From: Croceibacterium salegens
GTDB lineage: Bacteria; Pseudomonadota; Alphaproteobacteria; Sphingomonadales; Sphingomonadaceae
Assembly (NCBI RefSeq): GCF_009827435.1
Contig: NZ_WTYM01000022.1
Coordinates: forward strand, 1 to 64,000
DNA: 64,000 nt
Direction of reading: 5' to 3'
Shown: in pieces, positions 51,647-60,304 of the stretch
Layout: each line of letters opens with the position of its first letter
How positions within the stretch are numbered: position 1 is the first letter of the stretch
The notes under the pieces: model-generated
The model's database searches: none
What the model was told of the DNA's origin: nothing
Seen by the model: the letters and a program-made list of their open reading frames with translations, nothing else
Translations under genes and position numbers: made by a program

Positions 51647-52750
51647 ATGGACAGGGCGGAAGCTGCTGCAGAGCAACTGTTCGAAGGTGCGCTCGGTTCG
51701 CCGCTGCGCAACCTTGCCGCCGCGCTGACCTTCGTCATCACCGTCTGGTTCATCGCCACGCTCGGCTTCGTAGCCGCCGGGTGGACCGTGTCGGATGCGT
51801 TCTACATGGTCACGCTGACAATCTTTTCGGTCGGCTACGGCGAAGTCCACCCGCTCGATACGCCGTGGCTGAGGTTGCTCGACATCGGCACGATCATCCT
51901 CGGCTGCACCGGCATGATCGTGCTCACCGGTGCGCTGGTCCAGGCCTTCGCCCACTACCAGGTCACCCGCCTTCTGGGATTGAATCGCATGCATCACGAA
52001 ATCGAGAGACTGGCCGGCCACACCATCATCTGCGGGCTCGGCCGGATCGGCCGCCAGCTCGCTGCGCAACTGCACGCGGCGAAGAGCCCGTTCGTCGTCA
52101 TCGAGCGCGACGCTGACAAGGTCGCCGAAGCGCGCACGCTCGGCTACCTCGCCATCCAGGCCGACGCCGCCGAGGAAGAAGCGCTGAAGGAAGCCGGCAT
52201 CGACCGCGCCCGGGTGCTCGCCAGCGTGCTGCCCAACGATGCCGCCAACGTCTTCATTACCCTCTCCGCGCGCAGCCTCAACGCCGGCGTCGAGATCATC
52301 GCCCGCGGCGAGGCGCCGACGACCGAGAACAAGCTGATCCACGCCGGGGCGAGCAAGGTGGTCATGCCCACCCATATCGGCGCCGAGCACATCGCCGAAC
52401 AGATCCTCTACCCGCATACCGACCGCCTGCTCGACGGTTCGCCCCGTCTGCAGGAGCTGCGCCGCAACCTCGAAGAGTTCGGGCTCGAGATCGAAGTCGC
52501 CACCGCCGCACCGGGCGGCGCGTTGACCGGGAGGACCGTGGCCGAGGCCGAAACGCGCGGCGGCGGGGCGTTTTTCGTCGTGCAGATCGACCGCCCCAAC
52601 GGCGCTGTCTTCCCGCACCCGCCCGGAGACTTCACCATTGAGACCGCCGACCGCGTGGTGCTGGTCCTGCGAGGAGACAAGGTCGCGGCCGGAACGATCT
52701 TCGCTGCCCCCGCCGAGCCGGTGCGGGTCGGGCGAAATCGCATCCGCTGA
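51647..52750 (+). CDS. 2TM potassium channel with RCK (TrkA-N) domain
   Basis: 367 aa. Two membrane helices flank a pore with the selectivity filter SVGYGE at residues 61-66. A Rossmann RCK domain IICGLGRIGRQLAAQL follows, then a C-terminal TrkA-C-like region. It is a KcsA/MthK-type channel controlled by a cytosolic ring. It follows the STAS gene by 70 bases. Confidence 0.94.
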   Translation: MDRAEAAAEQLFEGALGSPLRNLAAALTFVITVWFIATLGFVAAGWTVSDAFYMVTLTIFSVGYGEVHPLDTPWLRLLDIGTIILGCTGMIVLTGALVQAFAHYQVTRLLGLNRMHHEIERLAGHTIICGLGRIGRQLAAQLHAAKSPFVVIERDADKVAEARTLGYLAIQADAAEEEALKEAGIDRARVLASVLPNDAANVFITLSARSLNAGVEIIARGEAPTTENKLIHAGASKVVMPTHIGAEHIAEQILYPHTDRLLDGSPRLQELRRNLEEFGLEIEVATAAPGGALTGRTVAEAETRGGGAFFVVQIDRPNGAVFPHPPGDFTIETADRVVLVLRGDKVAAGTIFAAPAEPVRVGRNRIR

Positions 52751-52770
52751 ACATTACCAAGGAGAGGACG

Positions 52771-53286
52771 ATGGCAGTCACACCGCCCCGGGTGGTCACC
52801 GGCCACGATGCCGATGGCAAGTCGGTGATCCTGTCGGACGGCCTGCCGCCGCAGGAGCACCCGATGCACGGGGCCGGGGTTGGCGCGGACTTCCTCGAGA
52901 TCTGGTCCAGCGCCGAGGCAGTGCCGAGCCTGACCAGCACCCCCGATGCCGAGCCGAGCCTGCGCCCCTTCACCATCATGCCGCCGACCGGGCACCTCAT
53001 CCGCATGATCGAACTCTGTCCTCCTTCGATGGGCGGGCGCCGCACGGTGATGCATCGGACCAGGACCCTCGACTACGCCGTAGTGCTCGAGGGCGAAGTG
53101 GTATTAGTCCTAGACGACAGCGTGACTGTCCTTGGACCCGGCGCTATCGTGGTCCAGCGCGGCACCGACCACGCCTGGGAAAACCGCAGCGATGCGGTGA
53201 CCCGCATGGCCTTCTTCCACATTGCCGCCGAGTTCTCTGACGAGTTGCTGGCGAAGCTGCCGCAGCCGCTCGACCTGATGGAGTAA
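52771..53286 (+). CDS. Cupin domain protein
   Basis: 171 aa. The cupin barrel shows RTLDYAVVLEGEVVLVLDDSVTVLGPGAIVVQRGTDHAWENRSDAV with two metal-like motifs. Ahead of it is a short N-terminal domain. ATG 52771 follows AAGGAG. It is co-directional with the potassium channel gene, 20 bases downstream. Confidence 0.85.
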   Translation: MAVTPPRVVTGHDADGKSVILSDGLPPQEHPMHGAGVGADFLEIWSSAEAVPSLTSTPDAEPSLRPFTIMPPTGHLIRMIELCPPSMGGRRTVMHRTRTLDYAVVLEGEVVLVLDDSVTVLGPGAIVVQRGTDHAWENRSDAVTRMAFFHIAAEFSDELLAKLPQPLDLME

Positions 53287-53318
53287 CGGCCGGGGCAGCG
53301 GCAAGGGGAGAAGGTACG

Positions 53319-54569
53319 ATGGCACAGGGACATGCGGCGACCGCAGCCGCCGGAGCGGTCGGGTTCGATTGCAACACACGGCTGACCGCCGCCAAGGCGC
53401 AGGCGTTCAAGGCTGCCGGCTTCAAGTACGCGGTGCGCTACGTCTCGCGCCTCGCGACCAACGGCACCAGCGACATCAATTCCGCCGAGCTCAAGGCCCT
53501 GCTCGATGCCGGGCTCGCGGTCATGCCCGTCCAGCACGTCGCCGCGTCCGGCTGGAAGCCCGATGCCGCGCTCGGCAAGTCCTATGGCGAGAACGCCGCC
53601 AAGCATATCGCCGCCGCCGGTTTCCCCACCGGGACCACCGCGTGGCTCGACCTCGAGGAGGTGAGCAGCAGCTCTGCGCCCGACGACGTGATCGCCTACT
53701 GCAACGCCTGGAGCGTTGCGGTGAGCGCGGCGGGTTACCAGCCCGGCATCTATGTCGGGGTCAATCCCGGCCTGACCCCGAAGCAGCTCTACTGGAAGCT
53801 GAAGTTCAAGCGCTACTGGAAGTCGGGCAGCAACGTGCCCCCGATCTCCGAGCGCGGCTGGTGCATGGTGCAGACGATCCTGCCGCACGACGTCGTCGCC
53901 GGCATCGAGATCGACCGCGACGTCATCCACCCCGACGCGTTCGGCGACCTGCCGACCTGGGCAGCGCCGGACGTGGTGGCGGCCGCCCTCGCCCCGCCGG
54001 CCGTCACCGTGGCCAACGACCGCGTGCAGACCTTGCGAGCCCTCGCCGCGGCGGCGGGCGTCTCGGGGCCGATGGAGCGGCTGCTCGCCTATCGGTCCCA
54101 GCATGCCCCGGCTGCCAACCCGCGCTACTGGGCAGTGGTCAACTTCGACTTGCACTCTGCCAAGAAGCGGATGTTCGTGTTCGACGCGGTGGGCAACACC
54201 ACCAAGTCGTATCTCTGCGCCCACGGCAAGGGATCGGAAGGCCCGACCGACGACGGGATGGCGGACGTGTTCTCCAACGTCGACGGCTCGAACTGCTCGG
54301 CGCTCGGCGTGTACCGCTGCGCCGAGACCTACTTCGGAGTGCACGGCCGGTCGTTGCGGCTCGACGGGCTGGAACCGACCAACTCCAACGCCCGCCACCG
54401 CGCCATCGTCATCCACGGCGCCGACTACGTCTCGCCCCAGGTCATCCAGTCCACCGGACGGATCGGGCGCAGCCTCGGCTGTCCGGCGGTCGAGAACGGT
54501 GTTGCCCCCGCAGTGATCGATGCGCTGGAGAACGGCTCCTTCCTGATCCTCTCGAAGAACGGCACCTGA
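53319..54569 (+). CDS. DUF1906 glycoside-hydrolase-like domain fused to a YkuD_2-type L,D-transpeptidase domain
   Basis: 416 aa without a signal peptide. N-terminal DUF1906 fold: GFDCNTRLTAAKAQAFKAAGF, YAVRYVSRL, WLDLEEVSSSSAPDDVIAYCN, GIYVGVNPGLTPKQLYWKL. C-terminal YkuD_2 domain: MFVFDAVGNTTKSYLCAHG, LGVYRCAETYFGVHGRSLRL, H366 in IVIHGADYVS and C388 in GRSLGCPAVENG. Fusion of a cell-wall-type lyase/hydrolase fold and a transpeptidase catalytic domain suggests peptidoglycan remodelling. Lack of an export signal is odd for such a role. Confidence 0.85.
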   Translation: MAQGHAATAAAGAVGFDCNTRLTAAKAQAFKAAGFKYAVRYVSRLATNGTSDINSAELKALLDAGLAVMPVQHVAASGWKPDAALGKSYGENAAKHIAAAGFPTGTTAWLDLEEVSSSSAPDDVIAYCNAWSVAVSAAGYQPGIYVGVNPGLTPKQLYWKLKFKRYWKSGSNVPPISERGWCMVQTILPHDVVAGIEIDRDVIHPDAFGDLPTWAAPDVVAAALAPPAVTVANDRVQTLRALAAAAGVSGPMERLLAYRSQHAPAANPRYWAVVNFDLHSAKKRMFVFDAVGNTTKSYLCAHGKGSEGPTDDGMADVFSNVDGSNCSALGVYRCAETYFGVHGRSLRLDGLEPTNSNARHRAIVIHGADYVSPQVIQSTGRIGRSLGCPAVENGVAPAVIDALENGSFLILSKNGT

Positions 54570-54577
54570 CGCCGCCC

Positions 54578-54695
54578 TGTTGACACCTGACACACGATGT
54601 CGGGCTCTCCCGGCCAAAACCGTCGCCTTGCGGGCCAAAACCGTCGCCTTGCGGCCGAAAGCGTCACCTTGGCGCGCGAAAAGCGTCACCTTGCC
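54578..54695. repeat. Tandem 21-bp repeat cluster with conserved leader, copy 2
   Basis: The leader TGTTGACAC...ACACGATG (54578-54599) and four units near 54622, 54643, 54663 and 54685 match the cluster at 13511-13625. The last unit runs into the 3' end of the minus-strand HTH gene (54686). Read on the minus strand, the repeats would encode runs like GKVTLFAR and RKATVLARK. Confidence 0.75.
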
Positions 54696-54982
54696 GCCCC
54701 GCCTCGGGACCGCCCACGAGCCTTGCGCCGCGCCTTTCCGGAAGCGAGCGCGCGGGGCCAGTGCTCGGCGAACAGGCGGCTGCGAGACTTGAGCCGATAG
54801 GCCGACTGCCGCGTCATCCCCACGCTGCGCGCCGCCTCGGCCACCTTGCCGCATTGGGCCAGCGCGGTGAGGAAGGCGTGCGCCTTCCCCGGCGTCCAGC
54901 GATAGTCGTCGTGCGAGCGCCGGGCGGTCGGGGAACGGGCGGGCGGCTCCAAGGCGGGCGGAATGTTGTCCGGATCGGTCAT
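54686..54982 (-). CDS. Small helix-turn-helix protein
   Basis: 98 aa, basic. YRWTPGKAHAFLTALAQCGKVAEAARSVGMTRQSAYRLKSRS is a helix-turn-helix of a sphingomonad-type family. The tail is Arg-rich. Its 3' end directly abuts the tandem repeats, which in another frame would continue it; related proteins may have a repeat-encoded tail lost here by a frameshift (inference). Confidence 0.7.
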   Translation of the reverse strand: MTDPDNIPPALEPPARSPTARRSHDDYRWTPGKAHAFLTALAQCGKVAEAARSVGMTRQSAYRLKSRSRLFAEHWPRALASGKARRKARGRSRGGAAR

Positions 54983-55094
54983 CCGGCAGGATAAGCCACA
55001 AACGGGCGCCTGTAGGAAAGTGATTTCGCGCCGGCCCCGCGTGAGGGCAGCGACAGTTCAGGAATTGCAGGAAGAGGCGGCCGGACCGCGCTCG

Positions 55095-55361
55095 TCAGTC
55101 GCCGCTGTCGTAGCTGGCTTCGTAGGCCGCGCGGCGGGCCTTGCGTTCGGCTTCCTCGGCTGCTTCCAGCTCGCGGCGCACGGCGCGGTCCGCTTCGGCC
55201 TGCTTGCGATCGACCAGCACCTTGCGCGCCTGGTCGGCGAGCGCGCGCCAGGACTTTTCGGCGCGCAGGTTGCGGTCGCGCACGTTGTCGAGCGTCGCGT
55301 TCTCGGCCTCGGCGGCGGCCTTCTTCGCCTGCTCGTCGTAGAACTCGAATGTCCCGCTCAT
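55095..55361 (-). CDS. Conserved hypothetical coiled-coil protein
   Basis: About 88 aa, highly charged and almost entirely helical: FEFYDEQAKKAAAEAENATLDNV, KSWRALADQARKVL, RREL..EERKARRAAYEASYDSGD. ATG 55361 (MSGTFEFYDEQ) is chosen. It lies between the HTH gene and csp on the same strand. Unknown function. Confidence 0.7.
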   Translation of the reverse strand: MSGTFEFYDEQAKKAAAEAENATLDNVRDRNLRAEKSWRALADQARKVLVDRKQAEADRAVRRELEAAEEAERKARRAAYEASYDSGD

Positions 55362-55395
55362 CGGTGGAATTCCTTGGTCTGCACGCGGCAAATTC

Positions 55396-55430
55396 CTCCC
55401 CCGCGCCCGCATGCAGGGGGCGCGGGGGAG
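55396..55430 (-). terminator. Strong GC hairpin downstream of csp
   Basis: CTCCCCCGCGCCC (55396-55408) pairs perfectly over 13 bases with GGGCGCGGGGGAG (55418-55430). It sits 14 bases beyond the csp stop on the minus strand and is followed by a short AATTT on that side. Confidence 0.7.
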
Positions 55431-55443
55431 TAACGCAGCTGGA

Positions 55444-55656
55444 TCAGTCGGCAGCCGACAGGTTGATCGCGCTTGCCTTGCCGTTGCGGCCCATCTCGAC
55501 ATCATAGTTGAGACGCTGGTCCTTGTTCAGCGTGTCCATGCCGGCCGACTGGACGGCGGAGATGTGGACGAAGCTGTCGGCCGAGCCGTCATCCGGCTGG
55601 ATGAAGCCGTAGCCCTTGTCGGTGTTGAAGAATTTTACGGTGCCAATCTTGGCCAT
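55444..55656 (-). CDS. CspA-type cold-shock protein
   Basis: 70 aa cold-shock domain with RNP1 KGYGFIQPD and RNP2 FVHISAV. It binds single-stranded RNA/DNA as an RNA chaperone. RBS GGAACG upstream of ATG 55656. Confidence 0.96.
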   Translation of the reverse strand: MAKIGTVKFFNTDKGYGFIQPDDGSADSFVHISAVQSAGMDTLNKDQRLNYDVEMGRNGKASAINLSAAD

Positions 55657-55967
55657 GGTCCGTTCCTTTCAAGAACGTTGGTAATGCCAACGCGCAAGAT
55701 TGCGCGCCGGGTCGTGCGTCAAATCGTCCGATGAAAGGAAGTCGTCGTCTGGTTTGCGCCGGGGCTGTGAAACAGCAAGCGGCGGTCGTCAAAAGCCGAA
55801 GTCCGTCGCATATTTCGACGTCAGCGCGGATCTATTAGCACGGCTGGCGTGATTTACCTAACGATTGCGTGAGAGTGCTGGTTCGATTGAGTGCTGGTGG
55901 ACGATTTGGGCCGGTGCAATTTCGTTCGGCACCGGGGCATCTTCGCCATAGCGGGCCGACCACTTGC
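55657..55967. other. Intergenic region upstream of csp
   Basis: About 310 bases between csp and the small minus-strand gene at 55968. It probably includes the csp promoter and 5' leader. No other gene or clear repeat is seen. Confidence 0.4.
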
Positions 55968-56231
55968 TCACAGGCCATCGGTCTCCGGGGGAGCTCGCCC
56001 ATTGCTGTCCGGTCCCGGCCGAGGAGGCTCGACGTGCCTTGCGGCCAGGACGATCGTTGCCCCGTTTGGCCAAGCATTCCTGGGCAGGCCAAGGGTCAGC
56101 TGCAGGTCCCTGATGCGCCCCGCATATATCCTGGCGATTGCGAGATACACGTCACGGTCGCCACGTTCGACCGAACCGTCGGCCGCCATGATGGCGAGCT
56201 GGTGCCTGCGTAGCAGTTCATTGAGGTCCAT
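55968..56231 (-). CDS. Small conserved hypothetical protein, 87 aa
   Basis: From ATG 56231: MDLNELLRRHQLAIMAADGSVERGDR ... RIRDLQLTLGLPRNAW, then a Pro/Arg tail. MDLNELLxRHQ is a recurring sphingomonad N-terminus. GAGGG lies upstream. Longer starts on the same frame lack this N-terminus. No function known. Confidence 0.6.
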   Translation of the reverse strand: MDLNELLRRHQLAIMAADGSVERGDRDVYLAIARIYAGRIRDLQLTLGLPRNAWPNGATIVLAARHVEPPRPGPDSNGRAPPETDGL

Positions 56232-56500
56232 CCAGCGTTCCCTCACAAGGAGTGCAGGCGGCCGGGATCGGCAGCGGCTGCAGCTAGGAGGCGAAAGAGA
56301 AGGAAGCGGCGCCATTGTATCGGACGCCCGGGACCGTCGGTTGCGACTGGTAGCCGGTCCCCAGATGGGGAGTGCGGCGCCCATCCGCAATGGGCACGGG
56401 CCGGATATATATTCATGCCCCCGGGGGCGAATTGACGGGCTATTGCCGGCCATAGGGCCTAGGCCCGGCGCGGGGCATCCCGTCCCGACTGGAAATGATC

Positions 56501-56635
56501 ATGGCCAAGGGCCAGAAACGTTCGAACCGCGAAGTGCGCAAGCCGAAAGCGGAAAAGCCGCCCAAGCAGAATGCCAGCCAGCCCAGCCTCAAGGCCGGCG
56601 GGATCAAGGGGCTGGAGAACATGAAGAACCACTAG
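56501..56635 (+). CDS. Small basic protein, 44 aa
   Basis: ATG 56501 opens a 44-codon frame beginning AKGQKRSNREVRKPKAE and ending KGLENMKNH, stop 56633-56635. Lys-rich, disordered. Small MAKGQxKSNRE-type proteins are widespread in Sphingomonadales (family knowledge). Overlaps the convergent small ORF by four bases. Confidence 0.6.
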   Translation: MAKGQKRSNREVRKPKAEKPPKQNASQPSLKAGGIKGLENMKNH

Positions 56636-56805
56636 GGCTCCAGCCCGCCCCGCCCCTTCTGCCGCGCCTCCTGCGCCGCAATGGCATCGTCGAGCTCGGC
56701 AATCCGCCGCCGCTCGGGTGTGTCCTTGGCCAGCCCCTTGAGCCGGCACGTCGCCCACAGCGACTTGCGCTCCGAATGCAGCGCCTTGAGATAAAGATCG
56801 GCCAT
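56632..56805 (-). CDS. Small helical protein, 57 aa
   Basis: ATG 56805 opens a 57-codon frame ADLYLKALHSERKSLWAT ... AAQEARQKGRGG, stop TAG 56632-56634. Charged helical. Convergent with the 44-aa ORF. Unknown function; typical small chromosomal ORF of this group. Confidence 0.55.
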   Translation of the reverse strand: MADLYLKALHSERKSLWATCRLKGLAKDTPERRRIAELDDAIAAQEARQKGRGGLEP

Positions 56806-56889
56806 CGCGGGGGAGTTCCTTCCGGTGGCCGATATGCGCGCGGCGGAGGAAGATGGCTAGAGGGGGTGGCAAGCGTGGCGTCGGGGGAG

Positions 56890-57012
56890 CGGCAGGACTT
56901 GTTGAATTCAGTGACCCCGTCCCACCTCCGTCACCCTGGACCTGCTCCGGGGCTGGGCCTTTCTTCGGGCGCAGCGTCGAACCAAAGCCTGATCCCGGAA
57001 CAAGTCCGGGAT
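56890..57012. repeat. Palindromic repeats of sphingomonad REP type
   Basis: ATCCCGGA (56992-56999) pairs with TCCGGGAT (57005-57012) around ACAAG, after a 100-base stretch with related CCGG-rich blocks (CCCTGGACCTGCTCCGGGGC). These resemble the repeated GTCATCCCGGACTTG-type elements of alphaproteobacteria. Non-coding. Confidence 0.55.
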
Positions 57013-57052
57013 GACAATCTGGTGCCCCGCCCCGATCATGCGCTGCGGCGGT

Positions 57053-57556
57053 TCACAGCGCGGGCGCTCCCACGGCGGGCCGCCCCTTCCACACCGTGAC
57101 CCAGCCGGTGTAGGCGACCGCCGCCAGCAGCACCGTCTGCGCGCCGAGGACCGGCGGCTCGTTGCCGAGCGGCGCGAGGGCGTTAAGCGCCGGGATCTTC
57201 TGGAAGCTCTGCACGATCAGCACGATCATGTTGAGCCACTGGGCGATGAGCGCGGTGAGCATGTAGGTGCCATGCCAGCGCCCGGCGAGCTTGCGGCCGT
57301 AGAGTGCGTAGAGCGCCACCGCGAGCAGCACGAGCGAGATCACCCCGAAGATGAACGGCGGCCCGATCGGCTTGGGCGGGAAAAGGAAGCCGGTGGCGCT
57401 GGTCAGCACGGTGAACAGCAGGAAGACGCCGTTCGCCAACCTCAGCCAGCTCCCCCGGATGGCCCCGGCGAAGAACACCACCCCGGCGAGGATGCCGACC
57501 AGGCTGATGGCAACGTGGAGCTGCGTGAATTGTGCAAGCGGCAAACCGAGCATCAT
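57053..57556 (-). CDS. Integral membrane protein, unknown
   Basis: About 167 aa with four hydrophobic helices (LVGILAGVVFFAGAI, VFLLFTVLTSATGFLF, FGVISLVLLAVALYALYG, GTYMLTALIAQWLNMIVL). GGGAGGG upstream supports ATG 57556. Not assigned to a family. Confidence 0.75.
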   Translation of the reverse strand: MMLGLPLAQFTQLHVAISLVGILAGVVFFAGAIRGSWLRLANGVFLLFTVLTSATGFLFPPKPIGPPFIFGVISLVLLAVALYALYGRKLAGRWHGTYMLTALIAQWLNMIVLIVQSFQKIPALNALAPLGNEPPVLGAQTVLLAAVAYTGWVTVWKGRPAVGAPAL

Positions 57557-57643
57557 GGCCAACCCTCCCAGCCACGGCGGAAGGTCACACGATACCCGGC
57601 TTGGGCCCGAATGCGAGTCCGAATGCGTGGGTGGTTGGCGGCC

Positions 57644-58297
57644 CTAGTCGTAGATTTGCAGGTGCAGGTGGTTGTCGTGCCCGCCCAGCGGCCGGCACAG
57701 GCCTTCGTCGATCAGCACTGGATCGTTGAAGAAGAACTTGGCGTTGGGCTGCTCGGCCTTCACCAGCATCATGAGCTTCTGGGTCTTCAGCCGGTCGTAC
57801 TCGGCGGACTTCCAGGTGGCCGGCAGGTTCTTGCCGTCCTTGCGCAAGGGGCGGATGTCGACCTCGCGGCCGCTGACGTGCCCCTTGTGCGGCGGGAACT
57901 TCGTCCCGTTCTTGTGGCTCATGTCGCCGAATGCGATCGGGACCGTCTCGCTCTGCGACCACTTCTTCGCCATGTCTTTCAGCGCGGCGACGAAGCCCTC
58001 GGTGCCGAAGCGGTCGGATCCTGCGGCGTCGTCGGGGTTGTAGATGACGAAGCCCGGACCCGAGACCGGCAGCTGCGTGGTGATCGGAGCCACCTTGCCG
58101 GCGCTGGTCACCGGCTTGGTGAGATCGGGGTGGTCCGGCTCGGTATCGGCGGGAAGCTTGAGCACCTGCCCGGGGTGGATCACGTCCGCGCTGACGAGCG
58201 CGTTGAGCGCCTTGAGCGCCTGCCAGGTCGTGCCGAAACGCAGGGCGATCTTGCCGAGCGTGTCGTCGCGCTGGACGGTATAGGTCGGATTGGCCAT
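57644..58297 (-). CDS. LysM domain + M74 (MepA-type) murein endopeptidase
   Basis: About 217 aa. LysM module YTVQRDDTLGKIALRFGTTWQALKALN, then the MepA-like domain with KGHVSGREVDIRPLRKDG and GGHDNHLHLQI (HxxxD and HxH zinc ligands). It should bind peptidoglycan and cleave D-Ala-mDAP cross-links. No signal peptide was evident from ATG 58297, as for the DUF1906 fusion above. Confidence 0.85.
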   Translation of the reverse strand: MANPTYTVQRDDTLGKIALRFGTTWQALKALNALVSADVIHPGQVLKLPADTEPDHPDLTKPVTSAGKVAPITTQLPVSGPGFVIYNPDDAAGSDRFGTEGFVAALKDMAKKWSQSETVPIAFGDMSHKNGTKFPPHKGHVSGREVDIRPLRKDGKNLPATWKSAEYDRLKTQKLMMLVKAEQPNAKFFFNDPVLIDEGLCRPLGGHDNHLHLQIYD

Positions 58298-58521
58298 TCC
58301 CCTTCTCCCCGTGACGCGGGCCCGGGCAATCGAGGTCCGCTCCACCGGGGAGACGCCCCCCTGCCTTCACTCCGCAAGTTAAGGATGCGGAGTTATATTC
58401 TGGAATCGAGGCGCAGGAATACAATTTCGGCTAAACTGGTGCGATTTATTCAATTCCGCCGGTCTTCAGGCACTGTATCTTGCGCCGCCACCAATCGTTC
58501 TGCCGAACAATAGATGGTATC

Positions 58522-58589
58522 CATCGTGCTCGCGGTCGCCTTGTCCGATGCACGGCTCGCGGCCGATTTCCTCGTAGACGCGGCTCGCA
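58522..58589 (-). pseudogene. thiC 3' remnant, distal part
   Basis: Read on the minus strand this encodes [21 protein letters not shown], nearly identical to the thiC C-terminus [21 protein letters not shown] (60660 region), and lies just after the ferritin-like gene stop. The nucleotide alignment with thiC 60622-60690 has many matches. There is no start codon; it continues the part at 60098-60299 with only about five codons missing. Confidence 0.82.
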
Positions 58590-58593
58590 GGCG

Positions 58594-59931
58594 TCACGCC
58601 CCCATGAGGTCGATGACGCCCTCCGCAGTGTTATGGGCATAGCGCGCGGGCAGCAGTCCTTCGATGGTCCTTGCGAACCCCTGTGCCTCCCTCGCCAATG
58701 CCACGATGACCATGCGGCTCTGCTCCTTGCCCGCACCAGGCGCATAGCCCATGCTCAGCGTGTCGAACGGAATCCCGGCGCCATGCCGCGGCAATTCGGC
58801 CGCGAGCGGCCACAGCCCGGTCATCATCTGCGTTACGGACAGGTTCGACGCGTCCTTGTCGGCGTGGCGATAGCCGTAATCGAGCAGGCACAGCGAAAGC
58901 CAGTAATGGAGATTGCTCAGCCAAGCGATCGCCTGCGCGTCGTCCGAGGCGATCTGGTTGGGATGGCCGACGAAGGCGGTGGGATTGCGCGGCAGCGGAT
59001 GGGCCGGATAGGCCTCGTGCTCCGGCGGGATGTCCCACACATTGGCGACGCCGGAATCGGCAAAGGCCGGGTGACGCCCTTCGTGGACGCTGCGGAACAA
59101 CTCGAAATGATCGTGTTCGCCCTCGTGCATGATCTCAGCAAGGTCGGCCTGCCATTTCTCGACTTCGGCGGGTGTCAGGGGAAATCCCGGCCGGCCGGAG
59201 GCTTCCGCCAGCAGGTCGAGAACGTTCTGGTAGAGGCTGCCGACGTGATTGGGCCGGTCGAGGCCGCCGATATCGCTCAGCACCTGGCGGCGGAACTTCT
59301 CGTCCTCCGGCGCGCGTTCACGGCCTTCCGCGAAGACCGCGGCCGATCCCTCGCAGAAGGCGTATTTCGCCGCCGAGGCGCGGCTCAGCGGCTCGAGCCC
59401 GAAGGGGAAGGGGTAGATGTCCGGCTCGTAGGGAAAATCCTGCCGGTTGAGATGCGGGCAACTGCCGAGCGCCACCAGCAGGCGATTGACCGCCCCCAGA
59501 TGCTGCATTTCCTGGATCGCCACGCCGAGCAGGTTGGTTGCGGTCGGGGCGCCGAAGCCGACCAGCTGCCGATAGCGGTCCTTCACCGAGAACGCGCAAT
59601 AGAGATACTGCAGCATCAGCCCGTGCTCGATCTCGGCACCCTCGCGCAACAGGCGCAGGAGCTCGAGATAGGGATCGGCAAAATCGCGCACGATGATCCC
59701 GGCCCGATGCTTGCCGGGGGTTATCGCCCCCATGTTCGCGGAAACGGAATTCGCCGGATCGCCCTCGCCCGGCACCGCCGCCCTGGCGCTGCCGAACGCA
59801 GCCAGCGCGACCGGCGCCGCGACGCCATGCGCCATCGCGCCGCGCAGGAACGACCGGCGGCCATGGTCCGGAATCAAATCGATCAGCCGGGATCCGCCGC
59901 GCACGCCGGCGATCCGCCCCTCGTCCCTCAT
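58594..59931 (-). CDS. Tat-exported ferritin-like family protein
   Basis: About 445 aa. An RRSFLRG twin-arginine motif and hydrophobic stretch (AHGVAAPVALAAFGSARA) precede the ferritin-like domain (EIEHGLMLQYLYCAFSVKDRY, AIQEMQHLGAVNRLLVALG, EHDHFELFRSVHEG). The same fold occurs in VioB-type iminophenyl-pyruvate dimer synthases. ATG 59931 (MRDEGRIAG) is chosen. It lies between the two halves of the thiC remnant and ends five bases from the distal half. Confidence 0.88.
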   Translation of the reverse strand: MRDEGRIAGVRGGSRLIDLIPDHGRRSFLRGAMAHGVAAPVALAAFGSARAAVPGEGDPANSVSANMGAITPGKHRAGIIVRDFADPYLELLRLLREGAEIEHGLMLQYLYCAFSVKDRYRQLVGFGAPTATNLLGVAIQEMQHLGAVNRLLVALGSCPHLNRQDFPYEPDIYPFPFGLEPLSRASAAKYAFCEGSAAVFAEGRERAPEDEKFRRQVLSDIGGLDRPNHVGSLYQNVLDLLAEASGRPGFPLTPAEVEKWQADLAEIMHEGEHDHFELFRSVHEGRHPAFADSGVANVWDIPPEHEAYPAHPLPRNPTAFVGHPNQIASDDAQAIAWLSNLHYWLSLCLLDYGYRHADKDASNLSVTQMMTGLWPLAAELPRHGAGIPFDTLSMGYAPGAGKEQSRMVIVALAREAQGFARTIEGLLPARYAHNTAEGVIDLMGA

Positions 59932-60097
59932 ATCCCCCCTTCGGCACCGCCTGGTGCCCGATCTCCCCGTCAGCCCGGACAATGCGCATCCGTTTTGACA
60001 GCGTCAACCTAGGCGAGGTTGTGGGGGTGAAAGTCTCCATTCCCGCGAGATCAGCGCCCCGGCGGGGTCGTTGGTCCAGGGGGGCAAAACCGTGGTC

Positions 60098-60299
60098 GTC
60101 GGCGTCTTCGGCGGCGATGAAGGTGTCGGGCGCGCTGTTCTGCCGCGCCGCGAAGCCCCTCACCTCCTGCATGATCTTCATCGAACAGAAGTTGTCCTCG
60201 CTGAGCTCGTTCGCGTCAACCGCTATGCGGTTTCGGCCCGGGCTCGCACATCGAGCAAAAGTGATCCGACTTGGCGCCCCCGTTCGACACTCTCTCGCC
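60098..60299 (-). pseudogene. thiC 3' remnant, proximal part
   Basis: On the minus strand this holds HFCSMC (as in thiC), an unrelated ~45-base insert with a stop, then FCSMKIMQEVRGFAARQNSAPDTFIAAEDAD, matching thi[20 protein letters not shown]. The cluster cysteine spacing is destroyed by the insert. It breaks off at the Glu-Asp-Ala segment and the remainder sits at 58522-58589 beyond the ferritin-like gene. Confidence 0.82.
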
Positions 60300-60304
60300 C
60301 GGTG

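Noticed and set aside
53073-55001. Long minus-strand frame opposite the DUF1906 fusion
   Set aside because: Antisense shadow; only the HTH gene at 54686-54982 has real features.
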